From contig JARHVB010000008.1 of assembly GCA_029222685.1 (NCBI GenBank), positions 62,001-126,000 on the forward strand: 64,000 nucleotides of DNA. The letters are read 5' to 3'. The translations under genes and the position numbers were made by a program. How positions within the stretch are numbered: the stretch's first letter is position 1; each line of letters begins with the position of its first letter. Source of the DNA: Terripilifer ovatus (GTDB lineage Bacteria > Pseudomonadota > Alphaproteobacteria > Rhizobiales > Beijerinckiaceae). Shown in pieces: positions 9,125 to 18,281 of the stretch. Under the pieces are notes generated by a model. That model was not told the DNA's origin. It searched no databases and saw only the letters and a list, made by a program, of their open reading frames with translations.

Positions 9125-9832
9125 ATGATCGGATTCGTCCTTCCAGACTACATCGCCATCACCGTCTTCGTCGCGGCCTGGTTCATCTACCATGAGATGC
9201 TGAAGCGGCATGCCCGCACGGCGCTGAATGCCCAGATGGCGGCCTATCGCATGCGCTGGATGCAGGAAATGGCGGGCCGCGACGTACGCATCGTCGACGC
9301 CTCGATCATGTCGTCCCTGCAGAACGGCACGGCCTTTTTCGCCTCCACCTCCCTGCTGGCGCTCGGCGCCACCGCCACATTGCTGCGCACCAGCGACGAC
9401 ATGATCAAGATCGCCACCGAATTGCCGTTCGGCTTCGTGCCGACCCGGGCCAATTTCGAGATCAAGGTCATCGGCCTGCTGTTCGTCTTCGGCTATGCGT
9501 TCTTCAAATTCGCCTGGGCCTACCGGCTGTTCAATTACAGCGCCATTCTGGTCGGCGCGACGCCCTCGGCGCAGTTCGGCGATCCGGTGCGGCGCGCCGA
9601 AATCTCCGCCTATGCCGGGCGGATGAACATTGCCGCCGGCCGCCAGTTCACTCGCGGTCAGCGGGCGTTTTTCTTTGCGCTTGCCTACACGGGCTGGTTT
9701 CTCGGCCCGTATGTGTTCATGGCGACGACGGCCTGGGTGCTCTACGCCATGTGGTCGCGCCAATATCGCTCGGACGCCCATGACGCGATCGATCCCAGCA
9801 AGCGGTTTGTCGAAACCCTCAACATCAAATAG
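9125..9832 (+). CDS. DUF599 family inner-membrane protein
   Basis: 235 residues with four predicted membrane segments (about 6-22, 66-85, 112-135 and 185-215). The overall pattern (YHEMLKRH.R near the N-terminus, N-R-x-x-W-M-type segment, SSLQNGTAFFAS, and a final W-x-x-GP helix) matches the DUF599 family, of unknown function. It stands alone on the plus strand between two minus-strand genes. Confidence 0.82.
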   Translation: MIGFVLPDYIAITVFVAAWFIYHEMLKRHARTALNAQMAAYRMRWMQEMAGRDVRIVDASIMSSLQNGTAFFASTSLLALGATATLLRTSDDMIKIATELPFGFVPTRANFEIKVIGLLFVFGYAFFKFAWAYRLFNYSAILVGATPSAQFGDPVRRAEISAYAGRMNIAAGRQFTRGQRAFFFALAYTGWFLGPYVFMATTAWVLYAMWSRQYRSDAHDAIDPSKRFVETLNIK

Positions 9833-9890
9833 GCGGGTCTTCAAACCGGCTTGCGCTTGACGGCCGGCGCGAACCGCCCCAGATGGGGCC

Positions 9891-10199
9891 ATGAAAAAAC
9901 CTACCGAAAGCGACCCCGTCGTAAAGGAAGAGACCGGCCCGCGCCAGTCGATCGAAGACATCATCGTCGCTCTCTGCACCGCCAAGGGAGGCTCGATCAG
10001 TCCGACGGATGCCGCCCAGGCTGTCGCCGATGCCAAGGGGGATGACGAGGCCCGCTGGCAGAGCTGGCTGCCACGGGTGCGCGCCGCAGCCATCGGCATG
10101 GCCCGCAAGGGCGACCTGGTGATCCTGCGCAAGGGCAAGCCCGCCGATCCGGACGATTTTCGCGGCGTCTACCGCCTTGGCTTGCCGCGTAAGGACTAA
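9891..10199 (+). CDS. DUF3253 family protein
   Basis: 102 residues. The helical core (IEDIIVALCTAKGGSISPTDAAQAV) followed by RWQSWLPRVRAAAIGMARKGDLVILRKGKP..P..FRGVYRL is the DUF3253 signature and resembles a small winged-helix fold. Function unknown, possibly nucleic-acid binding. It follows the DUF599 gene by about 60 bases on the same strand and may share its transcript. Confidence 0.85.
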   Translation: MKKPTESDPVVKEETGPRQSIEDIIVALCTAKGGSISPTDAAQAVADAKGDDEARWQSWLPRVRAAAIGMARKGDLVILRKGKPADPDDFRGVYRLGLPRKD

Positions 10200-10218
10200 C
10201 TGCCACCAAAGGAATAGG

Positions 10219-11016
10219 TCACGGCGACGGAAATAGCGCCGTCGTCTTGCCCGAGAGATAATAGGCGATCAGGCCGATCCATTCGCGCACGCCGACATCA
10301 AGCCGCCGCAGGCCTTGGGCCGTGTCCAGGCTTGGCCGCACATAGTCCTGCCACCACCCGCGTGTCGTGTAATCGACGGGACAGGGCACGACTTCGAACC
10401 CGGCCTTGCGAAAAATGCCCATCGAACGCGGCATGTGAAAGGCCGAGGTCACGAGAAGCCAGACCTCGCCAGGCCTGGGCTTGACGAGATCGCGGGTCAT
10501 CACCGCATTTTCCCAGGTGTTGCGCGATTTCTGCTCGAGCGTCAGCCGGTCGGCCGGAATGCCCATGCCGACGTAGATGCGTCGCGCGACCTCCGCCTCG
10601 CTGACATCGCCACCCAACAGGCTCCCGGACCCTCCTGTAAAGACCAGCCGGGCGTGGGGATAACGCCGGGCAAGCGCCGCAGAGGCGGTCATCCTGGTGC
10701 CGGCTGGCGAAAGCTCGGCGGTGTTCCTTGCTGAACTGATCACCTCGTCGACCCCGCCGCCGAGCACCACGATACCGGTCGGCTCCGGGAAATCGGCCGC
10801 CAATTGCGGAAAGCGGTTTTCAAGTGAAATCAGCAGCCAGATCCCTCCTGGCCCCATGCCGAAGAACAGCAATATCAGGGTGGAAACCACCAGAAAGCGG
10901 CGCGCCAATCGCACGTGCCGGCCATACAGCGCACAGGCGGAAAGCGCCACGACGACCATCAGCAGATTGGAGGGCTGGGCGAAGAACCAGAGGATCTTCG
11001 AGAGATAGAAGAACAT
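10219..11016 (-). CDS. DUF218/YdcF-like (ElyC-type) membrane protein
   Basis: 265 residues. Two N-terminal transmembrane helices (about 12-30 and 38-57) are followed by a DUF218 domain with VVLGGG, FTGGSG, E-x-x-SRNTWENA and VTSAFHMPRSM motifs. Members such as ElyC act in envelope/peptidoglycan precursor biology, and YdcF binds SAM. The exact role here is unknown. It converges with the DUF3253 gene. Confidence 0.88.
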   Translation of the reverse strand: MFFYLSKILWFFAQPSNLLMVVVALSACALYGRHVRLARRFLVVSTLILLFFGMGPGGIWLLISLENRFPQLAADFPEPTGIVVLGGGVDEVISSARNTAELSPAGTRMTASAALARRYPHARLVFTGGSGSLLGGDVSEAEVARRIYVGMGIPADRLTLEQKSRNTWENAVMTRDLVKPRPGEVWLLVTSAFHMPRSMGIFRKAGFEVVPCPVDYTTRGWWQDYVRPSLDTAQGLRRLDVGVREWIGLIAYYLSGKTTALFPSP

Positions 11017-11058
11017 GGGATGCGATCCGGTGAGCGAGATTGGACGGGTCAGCCCCGC

Positions 11059-11676
11059 TCAGGTGATCGGCACGGTGAGAATTTTCTGGCCCGACGGGCG
11101 CGCTGCAATGGCGCCATACCAGCGCTCCAGATGCGGAAACGACTTGCGCGCGATCGGCAGGTTGAACCAGCGATGCACGGGCGTCACAACCACGCAATCG
11201 GCCATGCCGAAAACCTGCCCCGTCATCCACGGCTGCGCCGACAGGACGGCGTCGAGGATCGCCATGTTCGCGTCACAGCGCTTGCAGAACGCCTCGATCT
11301 GCTCCGGCGTCGCATCGCCCATCTTGCGGATCAGCGGCCGGAAGATGTCGTTGATGGGATCGAGCAGAACCGTCTGCTGCCAGTCCATCCAGCGGTCGGC
11401 GGCGGCGCGGACCTGCGGATCGACGGGCCACATCTTGCCTGCCGAATATTTGGCGCAGAGATAACGCACGATGGCGTTTGATTCCCACAGGATGAACCCA
11501 TCGTCATCGATCGTCGGCACCAGGCCATTGGGGTTCATCGCCCGGTATTCCGGCGAATTGTTCACCCCGAAATGCAGGCCCGCATCAGTGCGCTCATACG
11601 GAATCCCGATTTCTTCGATCGCCAGCAGGGCCTTCTGCACGTTCAGCGAATTCGTCCGTCCCCAGACTTTCAGCAT
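11059..11676 (-). CDS. Glutathione S-transferase
   Basis: 205 residues from ATG 11676, chosen because GGGAGA lies six bases upstream and the thioredoxin-like domain starts at once (LKVWGRTNSLNVQKALLA). NPNGLVPTIDDDG and WESNAIVRYL mark the glutathione-binding site; a helical C-terminal domain follows. Similar to bacterial beta/theta-like GSTs with Ser/Asn in the active-site loop. It is 42 bases upstream of the DUF218 gene on the same strand. Substrate unknown. Confidence 0.88.
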   Translation of the reverse strand: MLKVWGRTNSLNVQKALLAIEEIGIPYERTDAGLHFGVNNSPEYRAMNPNGLVPTIDDDGFILWESNAIVRYLCAKYSAGKMWPVDPQVRAAADRWMDWQQTVLLDPINDIFRPLIRKMGDATPEQIEAFCKRCDANMAILDAVLSAQPWMTGQVFGMADCVVVTPVHRWFNLPIARKSFPHLERWYGAIAARPSGQKILTVPIT

Positions 11677-11759
11677 GATGTCTCCCGCAATCGCGCACAA
11701 GTAAGCGCAGCGATATCAAGCGTCAAATTATGACAGGAACAAGCCGGACGATGGACGGC

Positions 11760-12497
11760 TCAACGGCCGCACAAAGCATCTTCCAGTTCTTGCACCGTCG
11801 CACCGACCGGCACCACCGTGCCGTCGGAAAGCACCTTTATGCCGAGGTGACGCGCGAACTGGGTGTTGCCGCACAGACCTGCGCTCGCCGTGCAATATTG
11901 CTGAAACGAAAAGCGCGTGCCGCCGGCGCCGGAGCGATGCACGCCGGACGCATCGATGATCAGCGTCTCGCCCTCACGGACCGTCGTGCATTGCCTGCCC
12001 GACGCGGTGCAGCCCGTCGCCTGCCCCTCGACCATGGTCATAACCGTGCGCCCGGCCGAAATGAACAGGTCCACGATCGTACCGCGAACGCCGATGGTCG
12101 CTGTCGGCGTATTGATTTTGTACGCCTTGACGTCGAGCGCGCCCGAGGAAAAGCGGAAGGCGCCGCGTGCCAGATTGACCGCCAGCGCCTGCGCCGAAGA
12201 ATTTTCGGAATAGACGAAATGGTTCAGCAGCACTCGCGACGTCGGCCCGATCGACAGATTGGTCTCGTCAAGGAAGGTCAGGCGCGCCGAGGAGGCTGCG
12301 CCTGTCGCCACGGTCTCGTTGCGAAACACCGATCCGCCGACGGACAGCGGATTCGTCGCGCCGCCGCTGATCCGGGAAACGCTGTTCTGGACGGAACTCG
12401 CCGCACCGATGCGCTGGGCCTGCGCCAAAGCAACGCCCGGCAACGCGGCCAGCACCGCTGCCGCCAGCACACCGAAAATGCCGCCCCGATTCGTCAT
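11760..12497 (-). CDS. FecR-domain secreted protein
   Basis: 245 residues from ATG 12497 (a TTG nine bases further out is less likely). A signal peptide ends near AALPGVALAQA. The body carries a FecR domain: NETVATGAASSARLTFLDETNLSIGP followed by GAFRFSSG and INTPTATIGVRGT. In stand-alone FecR proteins this domain is periplasmic and often linked to adhesin or envelope functions rather than iron signalling. No sigma factor or TonB receptor is adjacent, so a role in ferric-citrate-type regulation is unlikely. Four cysteines in the C-terminal half may form disulfides. Confidence 0.85.
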   Translation of the reverse strand: MTNRGGIFGVLAAAVLAALPGVALAQAQRIGAASSVQNSVSRISGGATNPLSVGGSVFRNETVATGAASSARLTFLDETNLSIGPTSRVLLNHFVYSENSSAQALAVNLARGAFRFSSGALDVKAYKINTPTATIGVRGTIVDLFISAGRTVMTMVEGQATGCTASGRQCTTVREGETLIIDASGVHRSGAGGTRFSFQQYCTASAGLCGNTQFARHLGIKVLSDGTVVPVGATVQELEDALCGR

Positions 12498-12694
12498 GGA
12501 AAACAACCCGCCCAGGAAGATCAGCCAAATTACGGGCGATCCGGCATGACCGCAAGTGCGAAGACCCCGACCGGCCGATCAACATGAGCAGGGAGCATTG
12601 CCCCGGCGACCGCCATGCCCTGCCCGGCCTTGATCCCGCCGCCCGATCGGTGTCTGACGACGGCGGAAACCCGAAATAGATGAGGAAAACGCAA

Positions 12695-13459
12695 ATGAGC
12701 TGGTCAGCCAGGCAATATGTCGCCTTCGAGGACGAACGCACCCGCCCGGTCCGCGACCTGCTGTCGGCCGTGCCGGACCGGGCGCCTGCAATTGCCGTCG
12801 ACATCGGCTGCGGCCCCGGCAATTCGACGGAGGTTCTGGCCGCCCAATTCCCGAACGCCGCGATATCAGGCTTCGACAGCTCGCCCGATATGATCGACGC
12901 CGCCCGCAAGCGCATGCCGCACGTCCAGTTCGACGTCGCCGACATCGCCACCTGGGAGCCCGCCAGGCCAGTCGACCTCATTCTGAGCAATGCGGTGCTG
13001 CAATGGGTGCCTGATCACGCGACCCTGCTGCCGCGCCTGGTCAGCAAGCTGGCGCCAGGCGGCAATCTCGCCGTCCAGGTGCCCGACAATCTCAACGAAC
13101 CGGCGCGCAGGCTAATGCGCGAGATCGCGGCGGACGGACCGTGGGCGACGAAGCTCGCCAATGTCGAACGCATGAGCCGCGAAAGCGCGAGCTGGCACTA
13201 CGATCTTCTGAAGCCGCTCTGTTCGCGCGTCGATATCTGGCGCACCACCTATCATCACCCGCTGGCAGGCGGCGCAGCCGCCATCGCCGAATGGTTCAAG
13301 GGCAGCAGCCTGCGGCCGTTCCTCGCCAGGCTCGACGAGAGCGAACAGAAGCGATTTTTGGATCGCTACATCGCCGAAGTAGCGAAGGCCTATCCGGCGC
13401 TCTCCGACGGCGGCGTCCTGCTGCCGTTCCCAAGATTGTTCTTCGTCGCGACGAAGTGA
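12695..13459 (+). CDS. tam: Trans-aconitate 2-methyltransferase
   Basis: 254 residues. The start is ATG 12695 (MSWSARQYVAFEDERTRP), preceded by GAGGAAA; an ATG at 12680 is also in frame. The SAM-binding motif VDIGCGPGNSTE lies near residues 37-48, with FDSSPDMI as motif post I and LILSNAVLQWVPDH as motif II, all matching Tam. The enzyme methylates trans-aconitate, a spontaneous by-product that inhibits aconitase. Stand-alone gene converging with the beta-lactamase. Confidence 0.9.
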   Translation: MSWSARQYVAFEDERTRPVRDLLSAVPDRAPAIAVDIGCGPGNSTEVLAAQFPNAAISGFDSSPDMIDAARKRMPHVQFDVADIATWEPARPVDLILSNAVLQWVPDHATLLPRLVSKLAPGGNLAVQVPDNLNEPARRLMREIAADGPWATKLANVERMSRESASWHYDLLKPLCSRVDIWRTTYHHPLAGGAAAIAEWFKGSSLRPFLARLDESEQKRFLDRYIAEVAKAYPALSDGGVLLPFPRLFFVATK

Positions 13460-13464
13460 GCGCC

Positions 13465-14340
13465 TTACGTCACGACAGCCGCCGCGAAGCGGCCGACATC
13501 CGCCAAAATCATATTGCGCTCGTCATCCGTGGCGGTCGCGCCCGTGTAATAGGCCGTGACGATGACCGGCGCGCGGCCCTGCGGCCATAGCACGGCAACA
13601 TCGTTCGCCGTGTTATTGTTGCCAGAGCCGGTCTTGTCGCCGACCTTCCAGCCTTCCGGCAGGCCGGCGCGCAAACGCTTGCCGCCCGTCTTGTTAGCGA
13701 CGAGCCAGGCCGTCAATTGCTCACGCGAGGCATCCGACAGCGTATTGCCCAGCACTATCTTGCGCAGGGTCTCCAGCATGGCGACCGGCGTCGTCGTATC
13801 ACGCGGATCACCGGGCGCAGCTTCGTTCAACTCGGTCTCGCGGCGGTCGAGGCGGGTGACGTTGTCGCCGAGCGAGCGCAGGTATTTCGTCAGGCCGGCC
13901 GGGCCGCCGAAACTATCGAGCATCAGATTGCCCGCCGTATTGTCGCTGAGCGTGATGGCCGCCTCGCAGATCTCGGTCATGGTCAAACCGTTGCCGACGT
14001 GCTTTTCGGTCGTTGGCGAATTGGCGACCAGATCCTCTTTCTTGTAGACGATCTTGCGCGAGAGGTTCTCCTCCTTGTTATCGACGCGCGCCAGCACGAA
14101 GGCGGCGGCAAGGCATTTGAACGTGCTGCACAAAGGAAAGCGTTCATCGCCGCGATAAGCGACGGTCTTGCCGCCGTTGGTGTTGAGAACCGCAACGCCA
14201 AGCCGGCCGCCATGCCGGCGCTCCAGCGCGGCGATTGCGTTTTGCAAAGCCGTGTCCCAGCCGGCGGCAAAACCCCGCGTCGTCGACAGCGCCGCTCCGG
14301 TCAGCAGTGATGCGGTCAGCAGCGTTCGGCGCGAAATCAT
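13465..14340 (-). CDS. Class A serine beta-lactamase with twin-arginine signal
   Basis: 291 residues from ATG 14340, with AGGAG six bases upstream. The N-terminus ISRRTLLTASLLTGAAL is a twin-arginine (Tat) type signal. All class A motifs are present: S-T-F-K (S72, K75), S-D-N (132-134), E-T-E-L-N (E158 to N162, equivalent to Ambler E166/N170) and K-T-G (226-228). A Cys precedes the nucleophile as in CTX-M and KPC, but no partner Cys follows the KTG motif, so the carbapenemase-type disulfide is absent. Periplasmic. No ampR-like regulator is adjacent, and it looks like a resident chromosomal gene. Confidence 0.93.
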   Translation of the reverse strand: MISRRTLLTASLLTGAALSTTRGFAAGWDTALQNAIAALERRHGGRLGVAVLNTNGGKTVAYRGDERFPLCSTFKCLAAAFVLARVDNKEENLSRKIVYKKEDLVANSPTTEKHVGNGLTMTEICEAAITLSDNTAGNLMLDSFGGPAGLTKYLRSLGDNVTRLDRRETELNEAAPGDPRDTTTPVAMLETLRKIVLGNTLSDASREQLTAWLVANKTGGKRLRAGLPEGWKVGDKTGSGNNNTANDVAVLWPQGRAPVIVTAYYTGATATDDERNMILADVGRFAAAVVT

Positions 14341-14485
14341 AGAATACTCCTGTTGGGTGAATCGTGTGGGCAAGACAGAGGGACTTTAGGGCGAGGCTAT
14401 GACAGGAATGGGTCCAAGTGTAGATAATGACAGCTCTATACTCGATCCCTCTGAAAGGCGCGAGCATAACGCCCTGTCGGCCACC

Positions 14486-15658
14486 TTATCCTGACTTTCC
14501 AAACAATTCGCGGCCGATCAGCATACGGCGGATTTCGCTGGTGCCGGCGCCGATTTCGTAAAGCTTGGCATCGCGCAGCAGGCGCCCCGTCGGATAATCG
14601 TTGATATATCCGTTGCCGCCCAAAAGCTGGATCGCATCGAGCGCCACTTTCGTCGCCTTCTCCGCCGCATAGAGAATGGCACCGGCCGCATCCTCGCGCG
14701 TGGTCTCGCCGCGGTCGCAGGCCTTCGCCACTGCATAGACATAGGCGCGGCAGGCGTTCATGCCCACATACATGTCGGCGACCTTGCCCTGCACGAGCTG
14801 GAATTCGCCGATCGCCTGGCCGAACTGCTTGCGCTCGTGCACATAGGGCATGACGATATCCATCGCCGCCTGCATGATGCCGAGCGGTCCCGCCGCCAGA
14901 ACGGCGCGCTCATAGTCGAGGCCCGACATCAGCACGTTGACGCCCTTGCCGACGCTGCCCAGCACATTTTCTTCCGGCACCTCGCAATCCTGGAACACCA
15001 GTTCGCAAGTGTCGGAACCGCGCATGCCGAGCTTGTCGAGCTTCTGCGCCGTCGAGAACCCCTTCATGCCCTTCTCGACGATGAAGGCAGTGATGCCGCG
15101 CGCATTGGCAGCAGGATCCGTCTTGGCATAAACGATCAGTGTCTCGGCGACAGGACCATTGGTGATCCACATCTTGTTGCCGTTGAGCACATAGCGATCG
15201 CCGCGCCTGTCGGCGCGCGTCTTCATCGACACGACGTCCGAGCCGGCGCCCGGCTCCGACATGGCGAGCGCGCCGACATGTTCACCCGAAATCAGCTTGC
15301 CGAGATAGCGCCGCTTCTGCTCCTCGCTGCCGTTGCGGCGCAATTGATTGACACAGAGATTGGAATGCGCGCCATAGCTCAGCCCCACGCTGGCCGAGGC
15401 GCGGCTGATCTCCTCCATCGCCACACAATGTTCGAGATAGCCCAGACCCGCGCCGCCATACTCTTCCTCGACGGTCACGCCATGCAGCCCGAGCGCTCCC
15501 ATCTTCGGCCACAGATCGCGCGGAAACGTATTGGACTTGTCGATCTCCTCGGCGCGCGGCGCGATCTCATCCTGCGCGAAATCCCGCGTCGTCGCACGGA
15601 TCATGTCGGCGGTTTCGCCAAGGTCGAAGTTGAACATCGGCCCGTGATTGACGATCAT
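14486..15658 (-). CDS. ivd: Isovaleryl-CoA dehydrogenase
   Basis: 390 residues from ATG 15658, preceded by GGAGG. An acyl-CoA dehydrogenase with FAD-binding [11 protein letters not shown] and WITNG motifs, the C-terminal [20 protein letters not shown], and the catalytic-base helix [14 protein letters not shown], where Glu sits at the position used by isovaleryl-CoA dehydrogenase rather than that of most ACADs. It oxidises isovaleryl-CoA to 3-methylcrotonyl-CoA, the substrate of MccAB encoded about 8 kb downstream on the same strand. A decayed copy of its first 66 codons lies at 17930-18132. Confidence 0.93.
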   Translation of the reverse strand: MIVNHGPMFNFDLGETADMIRATTRDFAQDEIAPRAEEIDKSNTFPRDLWPKMGALGLHGVTVEEEYGGAGLGYLEHCVAMEEISRASASVGLSYGAHSNLCVNQLRRNGSEEQKRRYLGKLISGEHVGALAMSEPGAGSDVVSMKTRADRRGDRYVLNGNKMWITNGPVAETLIVYAKTDPAANARGITAFIVEKGMKGFSTAQKLDKLGMRGSDTCELVFQDCEVPEENVLGSVGKGVNVLMSGLDYERAVLAAGPLGIMQAAMDIVMPYVHERKQFGQAIGEFQLVQGKVADMYVGMNACRAYVYAVAKACDRGETTREDAAGAILYAAEKATKVALDAIQLLGGNGYINDYPTGRLLRDAKLYEIGAGTSEIRRMLIGRELFGKSG

Positions 15659-15750
15659 GCTGTTTCCTCCGCTGACCTCGCGCTGGCTCAGCTTATTCTG
15701 GCATGCCAAGCCCGCCGATTGAAAGGCCGACCCTTCTGAAGGATCGCCTG

Positions 15751-17688
15751 CTATCGTTGGCTGCCCGGGACCGGCGCGCCTGGATGGCTCTCCGACTGTC
15801 TTTGCGGCGGGCCGAGATCAGCCAAATTCTCTCGTGCCTGTTCATTGCCACCCATCGCCGCCTTCTCATACCAGCGCCGCGCTTCAGCCAGGTCTTGCGG
15901 ACCACCCGATCCATTCTGCAGCATCAAGCCCAATCGATACATCGCGAGGGCATCGCCCGCCTCCGCCGACTTCAGATACCAGCGACGCGCCTCGGCCGGA
16001 TCTTGCGAGACGCCGGTTCCGCTTTCGGACATCAAGCCCAAATTGTACATGGCCTGCGAACTGCCAGTCTCCGCGGCTTTCTGAAACCAGCGCTGCGCTC
16101 CCTCCGAATCTTTCGGCCCGCCAGCGCCAGTCAGCAACATCGCGCCGGCCGTATTCATCGCGAGTTCGCTGCCCGCCTCCGCGGCCTTCAGAAGCCAGCG
16201 GCGTGCTTCGACGAAATCCGTGGATCCGCCGAGCCCGTCCCGCAACATCGCGCCAAGATTATTCATGGCAGTCACATCGCCCGCCTCCGCGGCCTGCTGA
16301 AACCAGCGACGTGCCTCAACGGGGTCTTTCGCGCCTCCGGTTCCGTTCAGCCACATCACGCCTGTGTTGCTCATCCCTTTCACATCGCCGGCCTCTGCCG
16401 CCTTCTGATACCAGCGGCGTGCGTCGACGCGGTCCTCAGGTCCGCCGGACCCGTTCAGCAACATCAGACCAAGATTGTTCATCCCGTTCGTGTTGCCGGC
16501 CTCCGCAGCGCCCTGGAACCAGCGCCGCGCTTCAACAAGGTCCTTCGGGCCGCCGAGCCCGTTCTGCAGCATCATGCCTATATTGTTCATCGCAGACGCA
16601 TGGCCTGCCTCGGCTGCTTCCTTGTACCAGCGATGCGCTTCAGCCGGATCTTTGGGTCCGCCGGTTCCGTTCAGCAACATTGTGCCGAGATTATTCATCG
16701 CGTTGGCGTTACCGGCCCCCGCTGATTTTTGATACCAGCCACGCGCCGCCGCAAGATCACGCGGACCACCAATCCCATTCTGCAACGTCATGCCGAAATT
16801 GTTCATGGCGTTCGCATGATCCGCCTCGGCCGCCTGCTGGAACCAGTTGCGTGCCTCAACCGGATTTTTCGGCCCGCCTGCGCCGTTGAGCAGCATCAGA
16901 CCGACGTTATCCATCCCGATCGCGTTGCCTGCCTCGGCGGATTTCTGATACCAGCGGCGCGCTTCAACAAGATCCTGCGAACCGCCAAGGCCTTTCATCT
17001 GCATGGAGGCAATATTGTTCATGGCGATGGCATTGCCTGCTCCCGCAGCACTGCTGAACCAGCGCGCCGCCTCATCCAGATCTTTTGGACCGCCGGACCC
17101 CATATACGACATCAGCCCGAAATCATTCATCGCGGCGACGTCGCCAGCCTCGGCAGCCTTCCGGAACCAGAGTCGCGCCATGCTGAGGTCTTTAGAAACG
17201 ACGGATCCACTCACATACATCTGCGCCAGATTGTTCATGGCAATGGCCGAACCGCCATTCGCTGCCCGTGCCAGGAGCGCAAGGCCGCGCTGGGCATCGG
17301 CTGCCACACCCAACCCACCGAAATAAAGCGAGGCGAGGCTATAGGCGGCCAGCGCATGGCCTGCGGCATCCGCTTTTTCATATTGCGCGCGCGCCAGCTC
17401 ATAATCATCTTTCGCCGCATAGGCGCGTCCAAGCTGAAACGCGATGCGCCCATCGCCAGGGACGGCCTTCGCCGCTGCTTCGCATGCCGGAATGGCGGTC
17501 TTCGGATCTATCTTCTCGGCGGCCACACCGGCGACGATGTTCGGCCGCTCGTCGTCCAGCGGGCTGGCGACGGCCCGGTCGCAAGCCAGCATCAACGCCG
17601 CCACGCCGCCATCCTGCGCCGAAACCGGCAGGGCTCCGTGGCCCAAACCAACCGTCATCACGACCACGGCGAATGTCACGCGATGCAT
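15751..17688 (-). CDS. Secreted Sel1-repeat protein, copy 1
   Basis: 645 residues. ATG 17688 is chosen because GAGGG precedes it and a signal peptide follows ([11 protein letters not shown] to VSAQ); the open frame extends upstream but without conserved sequence. After an N-terminal region of about 100 residues come 14 to 15 Sel1 repeats of 36 residues, with consensus [29 protein letters not shown]. Sel1 solenoids are protein-binding scaffolds, often secreted or periplasmic. The whole pattern and N-terminus match the second Sel1 protein upstream, so the two are paralogues. Partner unknown. Confidence 0.88.
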   Translation of the reverse strand: MHRVTFAVVVMTVGLGHGALPVSAQDGGVAALMLACDRAVASPLDDERPNIVAGVAAEKIDPKTAIPACEAAAKAVPGDGRIAFQLGRAYAAKDDYELARAQYEKADAAGHALAAYSLASLYFGGLGVAADAQRGLALLARAANGGSAIAMNNLAQMYVSGSVVSKDLSMARLWFRKAAEAGDVAAMNDFGLMSYMGSGGPKDLDEAARWFSSAAGAGNAIAMNNIASMQMKGLGGSQDLVEARRWYQKSAEAGNAIGMDNVGLMLLNGAGGPKNPVEARNWFQQAAEADHANAMNNFGMTLQNGIGGPRDLAAARGWYQKSAGAGNANAMNNLGTMLLNGTGGPKDPAEAHRWYKEAAEAGHASAMNNIGMMLQNGLGGPKDLVEARRWFQGAAEAGNTNGMNNLGLMLLNGSGGPEDRVDARRWYQKAAEAGDVKGMSNTGVMWLNGTGGAKDPVEARRWFQQAAEAGDVTAMNNLGAMLRDGLGGSTDFVEARRWLLKAAEAGSELAMNTAGAMLLTGAGGPKDSEGAQRWFQKAAETGSSQAMYNLGLMSESGTGVSQDPAEARRWYLKSAEAGDALAMYRLGLMLQNGSGGPQDLAEARRWYEKAAMGGNEQARENLADLGPPQRQSESHPGAPVPGSQR

Positions 17689-17816
17689 CAGACCCTCACC
17701 CCAGTTCCCCAGCGGTGGCTGCCGCTTAACAGGCCTGCAACGCCGGCGGGAGGGGGGCGCCGTTCCTCTCCCCGAAAACAGGCACGGCTTAAGCCAACGC
17801 AATAACCTGTGTCGAT

Positions 17817-17921
17817 CTTGTCGGGGTCCCAGCTACGTCTTTTGGTCGCCAACATCATCGAACCCAAATCATCCATTGTGTCGTCAGCAGCACCCGAGCC
17901 TTTGCGAAACCATTTCCGCAC
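17817..17921 (-). pseudogene. Remnant of a Sel1 repeat
   Basis: About 35 codons read RKWFRKGSGAADDTMDDLGSMML and continue to WDP, which lines up with one degenerate Sel1 repeat of the neighbouring genes ([21 protein letters not shown]). It has no start signal or proper context and sits directly beside the ivd remnant. It is probably debris from the duplication and deletion that created this interval. Confidence 0.45.
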
Positions 17922-17929
17922 CGGTTCTC

Positions 17930-18132
17930 ATTCCTCCTCGACCGTCACCGTCACCCCATGCAGGCCTAGCGTCCCGAGCTTCGGCGGAGATCCCGCGGGA
18001 ACGTATCGCTCCTGCCGACCTCCTCGGCGCGCGGCGCGATCTCGTCCTGCGCGAAATTCCTCGTCGTCGCCCGATCATGTCGGCGGTATCGCCAAGGTCG
18101 AAGTTGAACATCGGCCCGTGATTGACGATGAT
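17930..18132 (-). pseudogene. Decayed 5' fragment of an ivd duplicate
   Basis: This stretch aligns with ivd positions 15461-15658 (codons 1 to about 66). Long shared blocks include the segment covering GCGATCTC-TCCTGCGCGAAAT and that covering CGCCAAGGTCGAAGTTGAAC. The start codon has changed from ATG to ATC, and several small indels break the frame. Weaker similarity continues upstream through the ivd leader to about 18225. It lies between the two Sel1 genes, just as the intact ivd lies after Sel1 copy 1. It is the scar of a tandem [sel1-ivd] duplication. Confidence 0.85.
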
Positions 18133-18281
18133 GCCCTTTCCTTCGCCGGAACGCCCTTCTGCCGCAGCTATTCTGCCACGGCGGCGTGAGCGATTGAAAC
18201 AAGCAAGATGGAGGATCGCGCCGAAGGCACGCCCCTCCCGTCATTCACATCGACAACTGGCTCGGTTCAAGAGTCCGCTGA

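Noticed and set aside
8411-10138. A 575-codon minus-strand open frame
   Set aside because: Only the last 194 codons (from ATG 8995, with signal peptide) are protein-like; the rest is antisense to the DUF599 and DUF3253 genes.
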